In this document: positions 24,510-33,543 of the stretch, piece after piece | Numbering within the stretch: the stretch's first letter is position 1 | Layout of the letters: every line of letters starts with the position of its first letter | From: Streptomyces sp. NBC_01485 | GTDB lineage: Bacteria; Actinomycetota; Actinomycetes; Streptomycetales; Streptomycetaceae | DNA: 64,000 bases | Direction: 5' to 3' | Assembly (NCBI RefSeq): GCF_036227125.1 | Contig: NZ_CP109435.1 | Span: 5,022,001-5,086,000, forward strand | Notes under the pieces: model-generated | The model's database searches: none | What the model was told of the DNA's origin: nothing | Seen by the model: the letters and a program-made list of their open reading frames with translations, nothing else | Translations under genes and position numbers: made by a program

Positions 24510-25379
24510 TCAGGCCGTGAGCCCGCCGATCCAGCCGAGCACCAGCGCGTTGAACTCCTCGGGACGCTCCTGGAAGAACCAGTGGCCGACTTCTTCGAGC
24601 ACCAGGGACGCGCTGTACGGGTGCGGGCTCACGGACGTGTCCCAGTGGCCGTCGATGCCCTTGATCTTCAGGGAGTTCGCGGCCGAGAGGGTCAGCACCG
24701 GGCAGGCGCGCCGGACGAGGTACTTCTCGACCTGCGGGCGTACCACGAGGTCGGTGGCGGCCTCGTTCAGGCCGAGGAAGATCTCGCGGACGGTCTCGGG
24801 GTCCATGCCGAGTATCCGCCGCCGGTGCCAGACGGGCAGCGCGGCCGTCCCGGGCGTCGTCCGGGGTCCCTCGATCCCGCCGAGGAGCGTCGTGGCGACC
24901 CCGATCGGGTCGGCGGTGTGGAAGGCGGCGGCGGTCTGCGCGATGGGCTCCGCCTCGAAGCCGTACGGGGGGTCGACGGCGACGACGGCCCGTACCAGCG
25001 AGGGGAACTCGACCGCGAGGACCGAGGCGGCGATGGCGCCCAGGGAGTGGCCCACCACGACGACCGGTCCGGCGTCGACGGCGGCGATCAGCTCCACGAG
25101 GTCCGCCGCGAAGTCGCGCGGGTGAAGCCCGCTCACCGACCCGGACCTCGACCCCGAGCCGGACCCCGATCCCGGTTTCGGCGTCGCGGAGCGGCCGTGG
25201 CCGCGCAGGTCCGGTGCGATCACCCGGTGGTGGGCGGCGAACGCGGCGATCTGCGCGGACCAGTCGTGCGAGTCGCAGGTGCCGCCGTGCACGAACAGGA
25301 CCGTCTCACCGGGCGTGTCCCCGCCGGGCCCCTCGTCCGTGTGGAACAGCCGGTTGCCGTTGATGGTCGTGTAGGTCAC
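24510..25379 (-). CDS. Alpha/beta-fold hydrolase
   Basis: A 289-residue hydrolase: oxyanion motif LFVHGGTCDSHDW, nucleophile elbow VVVGHSLGAIAAS, acid region around VLTLSAANSLKIKGIDGHWD and catalytic His in VLEEVGHWFFQE. A (Gly-Ser)n insert of about 15 residues after GRSATPK is an unusual low-complexity addition in a surface loop. It lies between the two AfsR-like genes on the same strand (52 and 102 nt spacing) and may be co-regulated with them. Substrate unknown; epoxide hydrolase, esterase and haloalkane dehalogenase relatives are all possible. Confidence 0.88.
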   Translation of the reverse strand: MTYTTINGNRLFHTDEGPGGDTPGETVLFVHGGTCDSHDWSAQIAAFAAHHRVIAPDLRGHGRSATPKPGSGSGSGSRSGSVSGLHPRDFAADLVELIAAVDAGPVVVVGHSLGAIAASVLAVEFPSLVRAVVAVDPPYGFEAEPIAQTAAAFHTADPIGVATTLLGGIEGPRTTPGTAALPVWHRRRILGMDPETVREIFLGLNEAATDLVVRPQVEKYLVRRACPVLTLSAANSLKIKGIDGHWDTSVSPHPYSASLVLEEVGHWFFQERPEEFNALVLGWIGGLTA

Positions 25380-25481
25380 GCATGCGCTCCTCGAAAGTAG
25401 GTGCGGGGAGCGTAGGCAGGGGGGAATGGACGAAGTGTGCCTTGGTTGTGACTGCCGCCGGTGACGACCACGGGACGTGGC

Positions 25482-28457
25482 TCACGAGGCGAGTTTCCCG
25501 ATCTTGGCGCGGATCTCGGCCGCCTGCACGGGGTCGAGGCCGGCGAGCACGCGCAGGGCGGTCCGCCAACTGGCGAGGGCGTCCTGCCGGTCGTCGGCCG
25601 CGTGCTGGGCGTCGCCGAGCCGGTTCAGCACGAAGGCCTCCTCGTACGGGTTGCCGGTCTCCCGGAACAGGACGAGGGCGCGCTCGAAGCAGAGCACGGC
25701 CCGTCGGTGTTCGCCGAGCCGGCGGTGGACATGGCCGAGGGTGTCCCAGGTGTGGCCCTCGGCCATCCGGACACCGAGATCCTGGAACAGGGCGAGCGCC
25801 TGGTGCGCGTGCGTGAGCGCGCTCCGGCAGTCGTCGAGGTTCGCCTCGCCCCAGGCCATCGAGATGAGCGCGTAGGCCTGCCCTTTGCGATGACCCGACG
25901 CCCGGAACAGTTCGAGGGCGGGGCCGGCCTCGTCCAGGGCCTCCTTCAGCCTGCCCTGACGCGTCAGCGCGTTCCAGAGGCCCAGGAGTGTCGTCGCCTG
26001 GCCGTTGGCGTCCCCGCACTCCTCGAACAGCCCGTACGACGCGCGGAGTTGGGCGTTCGACTCGTCGAACTGGTGCAGCAGGAGACAGGCCCGGCCGAGC
26101 CCGTGGCGGGCCTGCGCGAGGGCGTGGGCGTCCCCGAGCCGCTGGGCGGCGGCCAGCGCCGTGCGTTGCAGGGCCAGGTAGTCCTGTAGGTGGCCGAACC
26201 GTTCGTGGAAGCGTTCCAGGGTCCAGACGAGCTGCCAGACATGGGCGTCGTGGCCGCCGTCGACGGCCTGCTGGATCACGCCGAGCAGGACCGCGCGCTC
26301 GGTCGTGAGCCAGTCCAGGGCCGCCGCCTCGTCGGCCAGCGGCTGCGGCCGGGCGGACGCTTCGGCCGGCGCGACGGGGGTGACGAGGGAGGGCGGCGGC
26401 TCGGAGAGCAGCACGGCGGTGTGGGCGGTGTGCAGGTAGTGGTCGAGCACGCGCCGGACGCCCGCCGCGCGCTCGTCGTCGCTCTCGTCCGCGACGACGA
26501 GTTCGGTGGCGTACGCGCGCAGCAGGTCGTGGCAGGTGTGGCGGCCCGGGGCGTGCTCCGTGAGGAGGTGGGCGCCGGTGAGTTCGGCGAGCAGGGCCCG
26601 GGTCCGGGCGACGGGCAGGCCCGCGAGGGCCGCCGCGGCGTGGACGGTGACGTCGGGCCCGGGGTGCAGCGCCAGCAGCCGGAAGAGCCGGGCCGCTTCG
26701 GGGCCGAGGGTGTCGTACGACCAGGAGAACACCGCCTGCACGTCGATGGCGGCCTCCGGGTCGCGGAACGCGTCGAGACCGCCGTGCGCCTCCCGCAGTT
26801 GCGCGGCCAGCGCCGCCAGGCGGAACCCGGGGTGCGAGGCGGCGCGGGCGGCGACGACGGCCAGGGCCAGCGGCAGCCGCGCGGTCAGTGCGACGATCTC
26901 GTCGACCGCCTCGGGCTCGGCCGCCACCCGTGCGCCGCCGAGCCGCAGCACCAGCGACGCGCGGGCCTCCGCCGGGGTCAGGACGTCGAGGGTGAGCGGT
27001 CGGGCGCCGTCCGAGGTGGTCAGGGCGGTGAGGCGGCTGCGGCTGGTGACGACGACCAGGCAGCCGGGGGAGGCGGGCAGCAGCGGCCGGACCTGTGCGG
27101 AGTCGCGGGCGTTGTCGAGGAGCACCAGCACGCGCCGGTCCGCGAGCAGGCTGCGGTACAGGGCGGCCTGGGCGTCGAGGCCGGCGGGGATGCGCTGCGG
27201 CGGTACGCCGAGGGCGTCCAGGAATCCCCGGAGGGCCTCCTGCGGCGGCACGGGCGGTGCGGCCGGGTCGAAGCCGCGCAGGTTCACGTACAACTGCCCG
27301 TCCGGGAACCGGTCGGCCACCTGATGGGCCAGGTGCACGGCCAGCGTGCTCTTGCCGACCCCGGCCGTCCCGGCGATGACGCCGATGGCGACGGTTTGTG
27401 GTGGACGGCTGCCACGGTCGCCGGGGTCGCCGGGGTGGTCGTCGTGGGCGTCGTGACGGTCATGGTCGCCGTGGGCGTCGTGGTCGTCGCCGTCGATCAG
27501 GGCGCGCAGCCGCTCGAGTTCGGGCTGCCGGCCCGCGAAGACGGGGAGCGCGGCGGGGAGTTGGGCGGGTCGGACGAGTTCGGCGGTGGTCTCATCGGCT
27601 TCCGACGCGCTCTCCGCCCCGGTGCCGCCGTCCGTCCCCGTGTCCTCCGCCCCCGTTGCCGTGTCCGTCCCCGCGTCCGCCCTCGTTGCCGTGTCCGTCG
27701 CCGTGGCCACGCGTCGGTGTGCGGCGCTCAGTTCGGGTCCGGGGTCGACGCCGAGTTCGTCGGCCAGCCGGGCGGCCGTCGAGCGGTACACGTCGAGGGC
27801 CTCGGCCCGGCGGCCGGTCGAGGCGAGGGCCAGGACCAGGCGGGCCTGAAGTCCCTCGTCGAGGGGATGCCGGGACGCGCTGTCCGCCAGGGCGGGCAGT
27901 ATCCGGTCCGCCGTACCGCAGTCGAGCGCGGTGTCGGCCGCTTCCCGTACGGCGGCGGCGTGCTCCAGGTCGAGCCCGCTGAACACCGGATGCGCGGGCG
28001 CCCCGGCGGGGCAGCCGGCGGCCGGGCCCTGCCACAGGGCGAGCGCCTCGGCGAACGCCGCGACGGCCCGCACGGGCTGCTCCGCGCGGCGCGCGTCCCG
28101 CGCCCTCGCGGCCAGTTCGCGAAACCGCAGCAGATCCACCGAGCCGGCGGGCACCGCGAGCCGGTAGCCGCCCGCGCCGCGTATCAGCAGACCGCCCTCC
28201 GCGCGTGCGGGCAGCCCGGGCTCCAACAGCCTGCGCAGCTCACCTATATGACGGTGAATCATGTTCACGGCGCGGGCCGGGGGCTGATCCGCCCACAGGC
28301 CCTCGACGAGGTCCGACACCGCGACCGGGGCACCGCCTCGCGCCAGCAGCAGCGCCAGCAGCGTACGGCGCAGCGGCGGCCCCGGATCCACCTCGGTCCC
28401 GTCCCGCCAGACCCGTACCGCCCCGAGAACCACGAACCGTAGCTCCACCGGCTCCAT
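25482..28457 (-). CDS. AfsR/SARP-type regulator (wHTH-BTAD-NB-ARC-TPR) no. 2
   Basis: A 991-residue paralog of the 20825-24457 protein. The winged helix starts immediately (MEPVELRFVVLGAVRVWRDGTEVDPGPPLRRTLLALLLARGG). A BTAD domain (LLRFRELAARARDA and ALDVYRSTAARLADELGVDPG) is followed by a shorter acidic linker with a His/Asp-rich insert (DHDAHGDHDRHDAHDDH), an NB-ARC core with P-loop IAGTAGVGKSTLAVHL, and TPR repeats. ATG 28457 is chosen because the conserved wHTH begins there; the frame stays open upstream without any family similarity. The His/Asp-rich insert inside the STAND region could bind metal. Confidence 0.9.
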   Translation of the reverse strand: MEPVELRFVVLGAVRVWRDGTEVDPGPPLRRTLLALLLARGGAPVAVSDLVEGLWADQPPARAVNMIHRHIGELRRLLEPGLPARAEGGLLIRGAGGYRLAVPAGSVDLLRFRELAARARDARRAEQPVRAVAAFAEALALWQGPAAGCPAGAPAHPVFSGLDLEHAAAVREAADTALDCGTADRILPALADSASRHPLDEGLQARLVLALASTGRRAEALDVYRSTAARLADELGVDPGPELSAAHRRVATATDTATRADAGTDTATGAEDTGTDGGTGAESASEADETTAELVRPAQLPAALPVFAGRQPELERLRALIDGDDHDAHGDHDRHDAHDDHPGDPGDRGSRPPQTVAIGVIAGTAGVGKSTLAVHLAHQVADRFPDGQLYVNLRGFDPAAPPVPPQEALRGFLDALGVPPQRIPAGLDAQAALYRSLLADRRVLVLLDNARDSAQVRPLLPASPGCLVVVTSRSRLTALTTSDGARPLTLDVLTPAEARASLVLRLGGARVAAEPEAVDEIVALTARLPLALAVVAARAASHPGFRLAALAAQLREAHGGLDAFRDPEAAIDVQAVFSWSYDTLGPEAARLFRLLALHPGPDVTVHAAAALAGLPVARTRALLAELTGAHLLTEHAPGRHTCHDLLRAYATELVVADESDDERAAGVRRVLDHYLHTAHTAVLLSEPPPSLVTPVAPAEASARPQPLADEAAALDWLTTERAVLLGVIQQAVDGGHDAHVWQLVWTLERFHERFGHLQDYLALQRTALAAAQRLGDAHALAQARHGLGRACLLLHQFDESNAQLRASYGLFEECGDANGQATTLLGLWNALTRQGRLKEALDEAGPALELFRASGHRKGQAYALISMAWGEANLDDCRSALTHAHQALALFQDLGVRMAEGHTWDTLGHVHRRLGEHRRAVLCFERALVLFRETGNPYEEAFVLNRLGDAQHAADDRQDALASWRTALRVLAGLDPVQAAEIRAKIGKLAS

Positions 28458-28612
28458 CGCACCCGCCTCGCATCCGCCCGCGTCCGTCCCGGGGCCGGAG
28501 CTGATGCTAGGTGCTCTTCGCCAACTGCCGTTCAGCGCAGGACATTTCAGGCGTGGCGTGGCGTGGCGTGGCATGCGGTTCTTTCCGGCGACGGCTGGGC
28601 CGGACCGGCGTC

Positions 28613-29899
28613 CTACTCCGCGGCGGCGACCACCTCGGCCACGGTGCCCAGCGCGTCGTAGCGGTCGAACTGGGCCCGCAGACCGGCCGCGTGCTCGCGG
28701 TGTCCGGGTTCCGCCAGCACGGTGCGCACGGCGGTGAGGATCTCCTCGGGCGACGGCGTCCCGGTGCGCAGGTCGACGCCGGCACCGCTCCACTCGACCC
28801 GGGTCGCGACCTCCGGCTTGTCCTCTCCGGCGCCGCCCACGACGAGCGGCACCCCGTGCCGCAGGGCCGTGTGCACACCGCCGTAGCCGCCGTTGGTGAC
28901 CAGCACGGACGCGTACGGCAGGAGCGCGTCGAAGGGGACGTAGCCGCCGACGCGCACGTTCGCCGGTACGGCCCCGAGCTGGGCGGGGCCGTCCGCGCGC
29001 CCGGTCACCGCCACGACCAGGACGTCCTCGTCGGCCAGCGCGTCGACGGCGGGCCGCACGAGCTGGGTGAGGTCGTCGTTGGCGAACGAGCCCTGGGTGA
29101 CCACGACGACCGGCCGGGTCTCGCGCGCCGGCTCCGACCACCAGTCCGGCAGCGGATGCGGCTTCGGCGGCGCGGCGGGCAGCGGGCCGGCGAACCGGAA
29201 GGAGGCCGGCAGGTCGTCGCGCGGGTACTCGAAGCCGGGGACGGTGAGCTGGAGGTAGTGGTCCGGCACGGTGACCATGCAGTCGAGGAAGAAGTCGGGA
29301 AGCTCGGTGCCGCACTCCCCGAAGATGTCCTCCAGATGCCGCTGGGTGTCCGCGAAAAGCTGCCTGACCTGCATGTTCATCGACCGGTGCTGGACCTTGG
29401 CGTACTCCCCGGTCACCGGCGGCATCGCCAGGCCGAGCGGCGGGGCGTCGTCGCTGAGCAGGGTCGGCAGGGTGATCCCCAGGCCGATCGTGACCGGACG
29501 GTGCCCGGGGGCGGCGGACAGGGTGAGGGCGGTCGCCCCGAAGAACAGCGGATCGCTGATGACCACGGACGCGGGAAAATGGGCCAGCAGTTCGCGCAGC
29601 GCGCGGTGCTGGGCGGCGGTCGGGTCGCCGAAGACGTACTTCATGTCGTACTCGAGCTGCGCCGGCCCCGCCGGTATCGCGGCGCGCTCGGGAAAGTAGA
29701 CGTCCAGCTTCCGGTCGTCGAAGTCCGCGGCCGGCGGCAGCGACACATGACGGGCGCCCGCGGCCCGTACGTCGTCGGCGAACCGGCCCCCGGTCAGCAC
29801 GGTGACCTCGTGCCCGCGCCGCACCAGATCGGCGGCGACGGTGAGGACGGGCTGCACATGGCCGTGGAACGGCGTTGCGGCGGCGATGACTTGGGCCAC
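28613..29899 (-). CDS. GT1-family (MGT/UGT-like) glycosyltransferase
   Basis: A 428-residue GT-B enzyme. The N-terminal acceptor half starts AQVIAAATPFHGHVQPVLTVAADLVRRGHEVTVLTG, and the donor-binding C-terminal half carries VVVTQGSFANDDLTQLVRPAVDAL and the PSPG-like TNGGYGGVHTALRHGVPLVVGG. Homologues glycosylate macrolides, flavonoids or other hydrophobic aglycones and often inactivate antibiotics. It is the most upstream gene of a minus-strand run with the two AfsR-like regulators and the hydrolase. No aglycone biosynthesis genes are in the window, so a detoxification role is as likely as a pathway role. Confidence 0.92.
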   Translation of the reverse strand: MAQVIAAATPFHGHVQPVLTVAADLVRRGHEVTVLTGGRFADDVRAAGARHVSLPPAADFDDRKLDVYFPERAAIPAGPAQLEYDMKYVFGDPTAAQHRALRELLAHFPASVVISDPLFFGATALTLSAAPGHRPVTIGLGITLPTLLSDDAPPLGLAMPPVTGEYAKVQHRSMNMQVRQLFADTQRHLEDIFGECGTELPDFFLDCMVTVPDHYLQLTVPGFEYPRDDLPASFRFAGPLPAAPPKPHPLPDWWSEPARETRPVVVVTQGSFANDDLTQLVRPAVDALADEDVLVVAVTGRADGPAQLGAVPANVRVGGYVPFDALLPYASVLVTNGGYGGVHTALRHGVPLVVGGAGEDKPEVATRVEWSGAGVDLRTGTPSPEEILTAVRTVLAEPGHREHAAGLRAQFDRYDALGTVAEVVAAAE

Positions 29900-30237
29900 G
29901 ACGGACTCCCTGCGATCGGAACGGTGGTCGGAACGGTGGTCGGAACGGGGGGTGGTGCCACGGATCGTAGGAACCCGGTGTTCGGAAGAAGTGCGGCCCG
30001 CGCGCGGCGTGTGCGGGGCGCCGGGTCACGGTGCGCACACATCGACCACAAATTTTCATGCCCCTGCTGCGCAAGCCGCATGGTCAACCGTGTCGTGGGA
30101 CCCCCTGGCCGGGGCCGGTCCCGGGGCCGGTCCCGGGGCCGGCGCGGTTGCGATGGTCGTTCCGGGGCTCAAGCATGGGCTCAGTGGAGCGGCGACAGGG
30201 CCGGTCTGCGGGGCGCGCCCAGGAAGGCAGGAGAGCC
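29900..30237. other. Divergent intergenic region with short tandem repeats
   Basis: No gene. Near the glycosyltransferase start there are three copies of GGTCGGAACGGT (about 29915-29955). Further right there are GC-rich direct repeats built on GGGGCCGGTCCC (about 30105-30145). A relatively A/T-rich stretch around 30045-30060 (CACAAATTTTCATG) is the best place for promoters of the divergent photolyase operon. Confidence 0.5.
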
Positions 30238-30420
30238 ATGACGCTTCTCACGGCCGGTTCCGCGGGCCGTCGCCGGACAAGGCGCACCCGACCGGCCTGC
30301 ACTCGACCGGCCTGCACTCGACCGGCCTGCACCCGACCGGCCTGCACCCGACCGGCCGGCACTCGGCAGGCATGTGCCCCACCGGCCTGCACCCGACCTG
30401 CCTGCGTGCGGTCGTCATGA
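30238..30420 (+). CDS. Cys-rich TRPAC-repeat peptide, translationally coupled to the SDR gene
   Basis: A 60-residue frame starts at ATG 30238 behind a strong AGGAAGGCAGGAG ribosome site. After MTLLTAGSAGRRRTRRT it consists of pentapeptide units RPACT, seven or eight in number with later variants, and ends CVRSS. Its TGA stop overlaps the SDR ATG (30417) as ATGA, and the SDR gene lacks a ribosome site of its own, so ribosomes probably reach it through this frame. The repeats come from 15-bp DNA units, so the frame could be a remnant scrambled by repeat expansion rather than a selected peptide. In S. coelicolor, as I recall, a MerR-type light regulator occupies a comparable upstream position. 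Confidence 0.5.
   Translation: MTLLTAGSAGRRRTRRTRPACTRPACTRPACTRPACTRPAGTRQACAPPACTRPACVRSS
30282..30407. repeat. Eight 15-bp tandem repeats
   Basis: About eight copies of GACCGGCCTGCACYC, the last ones degenerate, lie directly upstream of the SDR start. The 15-bp period preserves every reading frame: RPACT in the coupled frame and HPTGL/HSTGL in the SDR frame. Confidence 0.85.
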
Positions 30421-31958
30421 CCGGCGACGACCGGCCGCTGCGCTGCCTGGTCACCGGGGCCACCGGTTACCTGGGCGGCAGGCTGGTGCCGGAGTTGCTG
30501 GCCGCCGGGCATTCCGTGCGCTGCCTGGCCCGCTCGCCCGGCAAGCTGCGGGACCATCCGTGGGCCGGGCGGGCGGAGGTCGTGCGCGGAGACGTGACGG
30601 ACGAGGCGTCCGTGCGCGCGGCCATGGAGGGCATGGACGTCGCGTACTACCTGGTGCACGCGCTGGGCACCGGCCGGGGTTTCGAGGACACCGACCGGCG
30701 CGCGGCCGGGATCTTCGGTGAGCGGGCGCGCGCCGCCGGTGTCCGGCGGATCGTCTACCTCGGCGGACTGACCCCCGCCGGAGTGCCCGAGCACGCGCTC
30801 TCACCCCATCTGCGGTCCCGCGCCGAGGTGGGCCGCATTCTCCTGGCCTCGGGCGTGCCGACCGCCGTACTGCGGGCGGCCGTGATCATCGGGTCGGGTT
30901 CGGCCTCGTTCGAGATGCTGCGCCATCTGACCGAGCGGCTCCCCGTGATGGTGACCCCGAGCTGGGTGCGCACCCGCTGCCAGCCGATCGCCGTCCGCGA
31001 CGTGCTCCGCCTCCTCGTGGGGTGCGCGAGGCTGCCCTACGACGTGAACCGGACCTTCGACATCGGCGGACCGGACATCGTCACGTACGAGGACATGATG
31101 CGGCGGTACGCCGACATCGCCGGCCTGCCGAAACGCGTCATCGTCTCCGTTCCGCTGCTCACGCCCCGGTTGTCCAGCCTCTGGGTCGGTCTGGTCACCC
31201 CCGTGCCGGGCGCTCTCGCGCGACCGCTGGTCGAGTCGCTGAAGCACGAGGTGGTCTGCGCCGAGCGGGACATCGTCCGGCACGTGCCGGACCCGCCCGA
31301 GGGACCGGTCACCCTCGACCGGGCGATCCGGCTGGCCCTGCGGCGGGTGCGGGACACGGACGTGGCCACCAGATGGTCGTCGGCCTCGACGCCCCACGCC
31401 CCCAGCGATCCGCTGCCGACCGACCCCGACTGGGCGGGCGGGAGCCTCTACACGGATCACCGCGAGCGAGCGGTCGCGGCGTCGCCGCAGGCGCTGTGGC
31501 GGGTGGTGGAGTCGATCGGCGGCGAGAACGGCTGGTACTCCTCGCCGCTCGCCTGGTCCCTGCGGGGATGGCTGGACACCCTGGTGGGCGGTGTGGGCCT
31601 GCGCAGGGGCCGCCGGGACGCGAACCGGCTGCGGGTCGGCGACAGCCTGGACTTCTGGCGGGTGGAGGAGATCGAGCCGGGCCGGCTGCTGCGGCTGCGC
31701 GCGGAGATGCGGCTGCCTGGCCTGGCCTGGCTGGAGATGACCGTCGGCCAGGACCCCCAGGGACATACGGTGTACCGGCAGCGGGCCCTGTTCCACCCCC
31801 ACGGCCTCGCCGGACACGCCTACTGGCGGATCGTGGCCCCCTTCCACGCCGCGGTGTTCGGCGGCATGGCCCGCAACATCGCCGCAGCGGCCGAATCGGC
31901 GACCCCGGAACCGGCCGACCCGGCCGACCCGGCTGAACCGGCCGCCCGCGGCCACTGA
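30417..31958 (+). CDS. SDR-fold protein with C-terminal DUF2867 (light-locus type oxidoreductase)
   Basis: A 513-residue two-domain protein. The N-terminal Rossmann part resembles NAD(P)H-binding atypical SDRs: LVTGATGYLGGRLVPELLAAGHSVRCLAR, then DVAYYLVHALG and VRRIVYLGGL. From about residue 330 the DUF2867 domain follows (SLYTDHRERAVAASPQALWRVVESIGGENGWY, then GDSLDFWRVEEIEPGRLLRLRAEMRLPGLAWLEM). ATG 30417 overlaps the upstream peptide stop. The photolyase start is 17 nt downstream, so they form one operon; the same pair occurs in Streptomyces light-inducible carotenoid loci as far as I recall. The enzymatic reaction is unknown. Confidence 0.88.
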   Translation: MTGDDRPLRCLVTGATGYLGGRLVPELLAAGHSVRCLARSPGKLRDHPWAGRAEVVRGDVTDEASVRAAMEGMDVAYYLVHALGTGRGFEDTDRRAAGIFGERARAAGVRRIVYLGGLTPAGVPEHALSPHLRSRAEVGRILLASGVPTAVLRAAVIIGSGSASFEMLRHLTERLPVMVTPSWVRTRCQPIAVRDVLRLLVGCARLPYDVNRTFDIGGPDIVTYEDMMRRYADIAGLPKRVIVSVPLLTPRLSSLWVGLVTPVPGALARPLVESLKHEVVCAERDIVRHVPDPPEGPVTLDRAIRLALRRVRDTDVATRWSSASTPHAPSDPLPTDPDWAGGSLYTDHRERAVAASPQALWRVVESIGGENGWYSSPLAWSLRGWLDTLVGGVGLRRGRRDANRLRVGDSLDFWRVEEIEPGRLLRLRAEMRLPGLAWLEMTVGQDPQGHTVYRQRALFHPHGLAGHAYWRIVAPFHAAVFGGMARNIAAAAESATPEPADPADPAEPAARGH

Positions 31959-31974
31959 GAGGGATCACGAAACC

Positions 31975-33378
31975 GTGCGCGTCTCCGTCGCCCTGTTCAC
32001 CGCGGACCTGCGGGTGCACGACAACCCGGTCCTCCAGGCCGCGCTGCGGGACGCGGAACGCGTGGTCCCGCTCTTCGTCGTCGACACCGGCATCCGCCGC
32101 ACCGGCTTCGCCGTGCCCAACCGCGCGGCGTTCCTCGCCGACAGCCTGGCCGACCTGGACGGCGCCCTGCGGGCTCGGGGCGGCCGACTGGTGGTGCGCG
32201 TCGGCGACGTCGTCGAGGAGACCTGCCGGGTCGCGGCGGAGACCGGGGCCGATACGGTGCACATCGCGGGCGGGGTGAGCCGCTACGCGACACGGCGCGA
32301 GGACCGGCTGCGCGCCGCCCTCTCGGGCGACCGGCGCGAACTGCGCGTCCACGACGCCTCGTTGACGGCCGTGCCGCCGGGAGCGCTGACCCCCGCGGGC
32401 AAGGACAAGGACCACTTCGCGGTCTTCACCCCGTACTTCCGCCGCTGGGAGAGCTTCGCCGTACGCGACGTCCTGCCGGCCCCCGACGCCGTACGGGTAC
32501 CGGACGTGCACTCGGCCGACCTCCCCCGCACAGCCTCCCTGACGTCGGCCTCCACCTCGGTGGGCTCCACGTCGTCGGGTTCTACGTCACCGGGCCTGCC
32601 CGCCGGCGGCGAATCCGAGGCCCGCCGCAGGCTGCGCTCCTGGCTCTCCGGCCCGCTGTCGGCGTACGACGGCCGGCACGACGACCTGGCCGCCGACGAG
32701 ACCTCCCGGCTCTCCCCCTACCTGCACTTCGGCTGCCTCTCACCCACCGAACTGCTGCATCACGCCCGCGCACAGGACAACCCCGGGGCGCATGCCTTCG
32801 TCCGCCAACTCGCCTGGCGGGACTTCCACCACCAGGTCCTGGCGGCGCGCCCCGACGCGGCCGACCACGACTACCGCCCCCGCCACGACCGCTGGCGCCG
32901 CGCCCCGAAGGAGACCGAAGCCTGGCGGGACGGCCGCACGGGCTACCCCGTCGTCGACGCGGGCCTGCGGCAGCTCCGCCACGAGGGCTGGATGCCGGGC
33001 CGGGCCCGCCTGCTCGCGGCGAGCTTTCTCACCAAGACGCTGTACGTGGACTGGCGGGTGGGAGCCCGCCACTTCCTGGACCTCCTGGTCGACGGCGACA
33101 TCGCGAACAACCAGCTCAACTGGCAGTGGGCCGCCGGGACCGGCACGGACACCCGCCCGAACCGCGTCCTCAACCCCCTCGTCCAGGCCCGCCGGTTCGA
33201 CCCCCACGGCGCGTACGTACGCCGCTGGCTCCCCGAACTCCGCCACCTCGACGCCACAACGCTCCACCGCGTCCCCCACCTCGACGAAGCCGCCCGCGCG
33301 GGCCTGGACTACCCCGCCCCGATCGTGAACCTGGCCGAGGCCGCCGACCGGTTCAGGAGAGGACGCGAGGCCGACTGA
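31975..33378 (+). CDS. phr: Deoxyribodipyrimidine photolyase
   Basis: A 467-residue class I CPD photolyase/cryptochrome. The N-terminal antenna-binding Rossmann domain is SVALFTADLRVHDNPVLQAAL. The FAD domain includes TSRLSPYLHFGCLSP, the DNA/FAD motif FVRQLAWRDFHHQVL, the KTLYVDWRVGARHFLDLLVDGDIANNQLNWQWAAGTGTD stretch with the Trp electron-transfer residues, and NPLVQARRFDPHGAYVRRWLPEL. It repairs UV-induced cyclobutane dimers using blue light. A Ser/Thr-rich insert (SASTSVGSTSSGSTS) separates the two domains. GTG 31975 follows the SDR stop closely, giving a light/UV-response operon. Confidence 0.95.
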   Translation: MRVSVALFTADLRVHDNPVLQAALRDAERVVPLFVVDTGIRRTGFAVPNRAAFLADSLADLDGALRARGGRLVVRVGDVVEETCRVAAETGADTVHIAGGVSRYATRREDRLRAALSGDRRELRVHDASLTAVPPGALTPAGKDKDHFAVFTPYFRRWESFAVRDVLPAPDAVRVPDVHSADLPRTASLTSASTSVGSTSSGSTSPGLPAGGESEARRRLRSWLSGPLSAYDGRHDDLAADETSRLSPYLHFGCLSPTELLHHARAQDNPGAHAFVRQLAWRDFHHQVLAARPDAADHDYRPRHDRWRRAPKETEAWRDGRTGYPVVDAGLRQLRHEGWMPGRARLLAASFLTKTLYVDWRVGARHFLDLLVDGDIANNQLNWQWAAGTGTDTRPNRVLNPLVQARRFDPHGAYVRRWLPELRHLDATTLHRVPHLDEAARAGLDYPAPIVNLAEAADRFRRGREAD

Positions 33379-33543
33379 GGACAGGACAACCGAACCCGTA
33401 CGCGGGCAGAGCAACAGGCGCACACGTGGCGTCCGTTGCGCCGCTGCCGCCGCCGACGGCACCACGCCCCCGGTGAAGGCGGGGCGCCCGGTGCGGCCGT
33501 ACGGCGGCTGTGTCGTGCTGTCGTGCGGAGGACGCCGGGGCGG

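Noticed and set aside
28458..30074. Upstream extension of the second AfsR-like frame through the glycosyltransferase region
   Set aside because: The extension overlaps the glycosyltransferase in another frame and is Arg/Ala/Pro-rich without family similarity; the conserved wHTH starts at 28457.
30417..33378. Assigning the SDR-photolyase operon to a carotenoid cluster
   Set aside because: No crt genes, LitR or LitS homologue are visible in the window; the resemblance to light loci is kept only as context.
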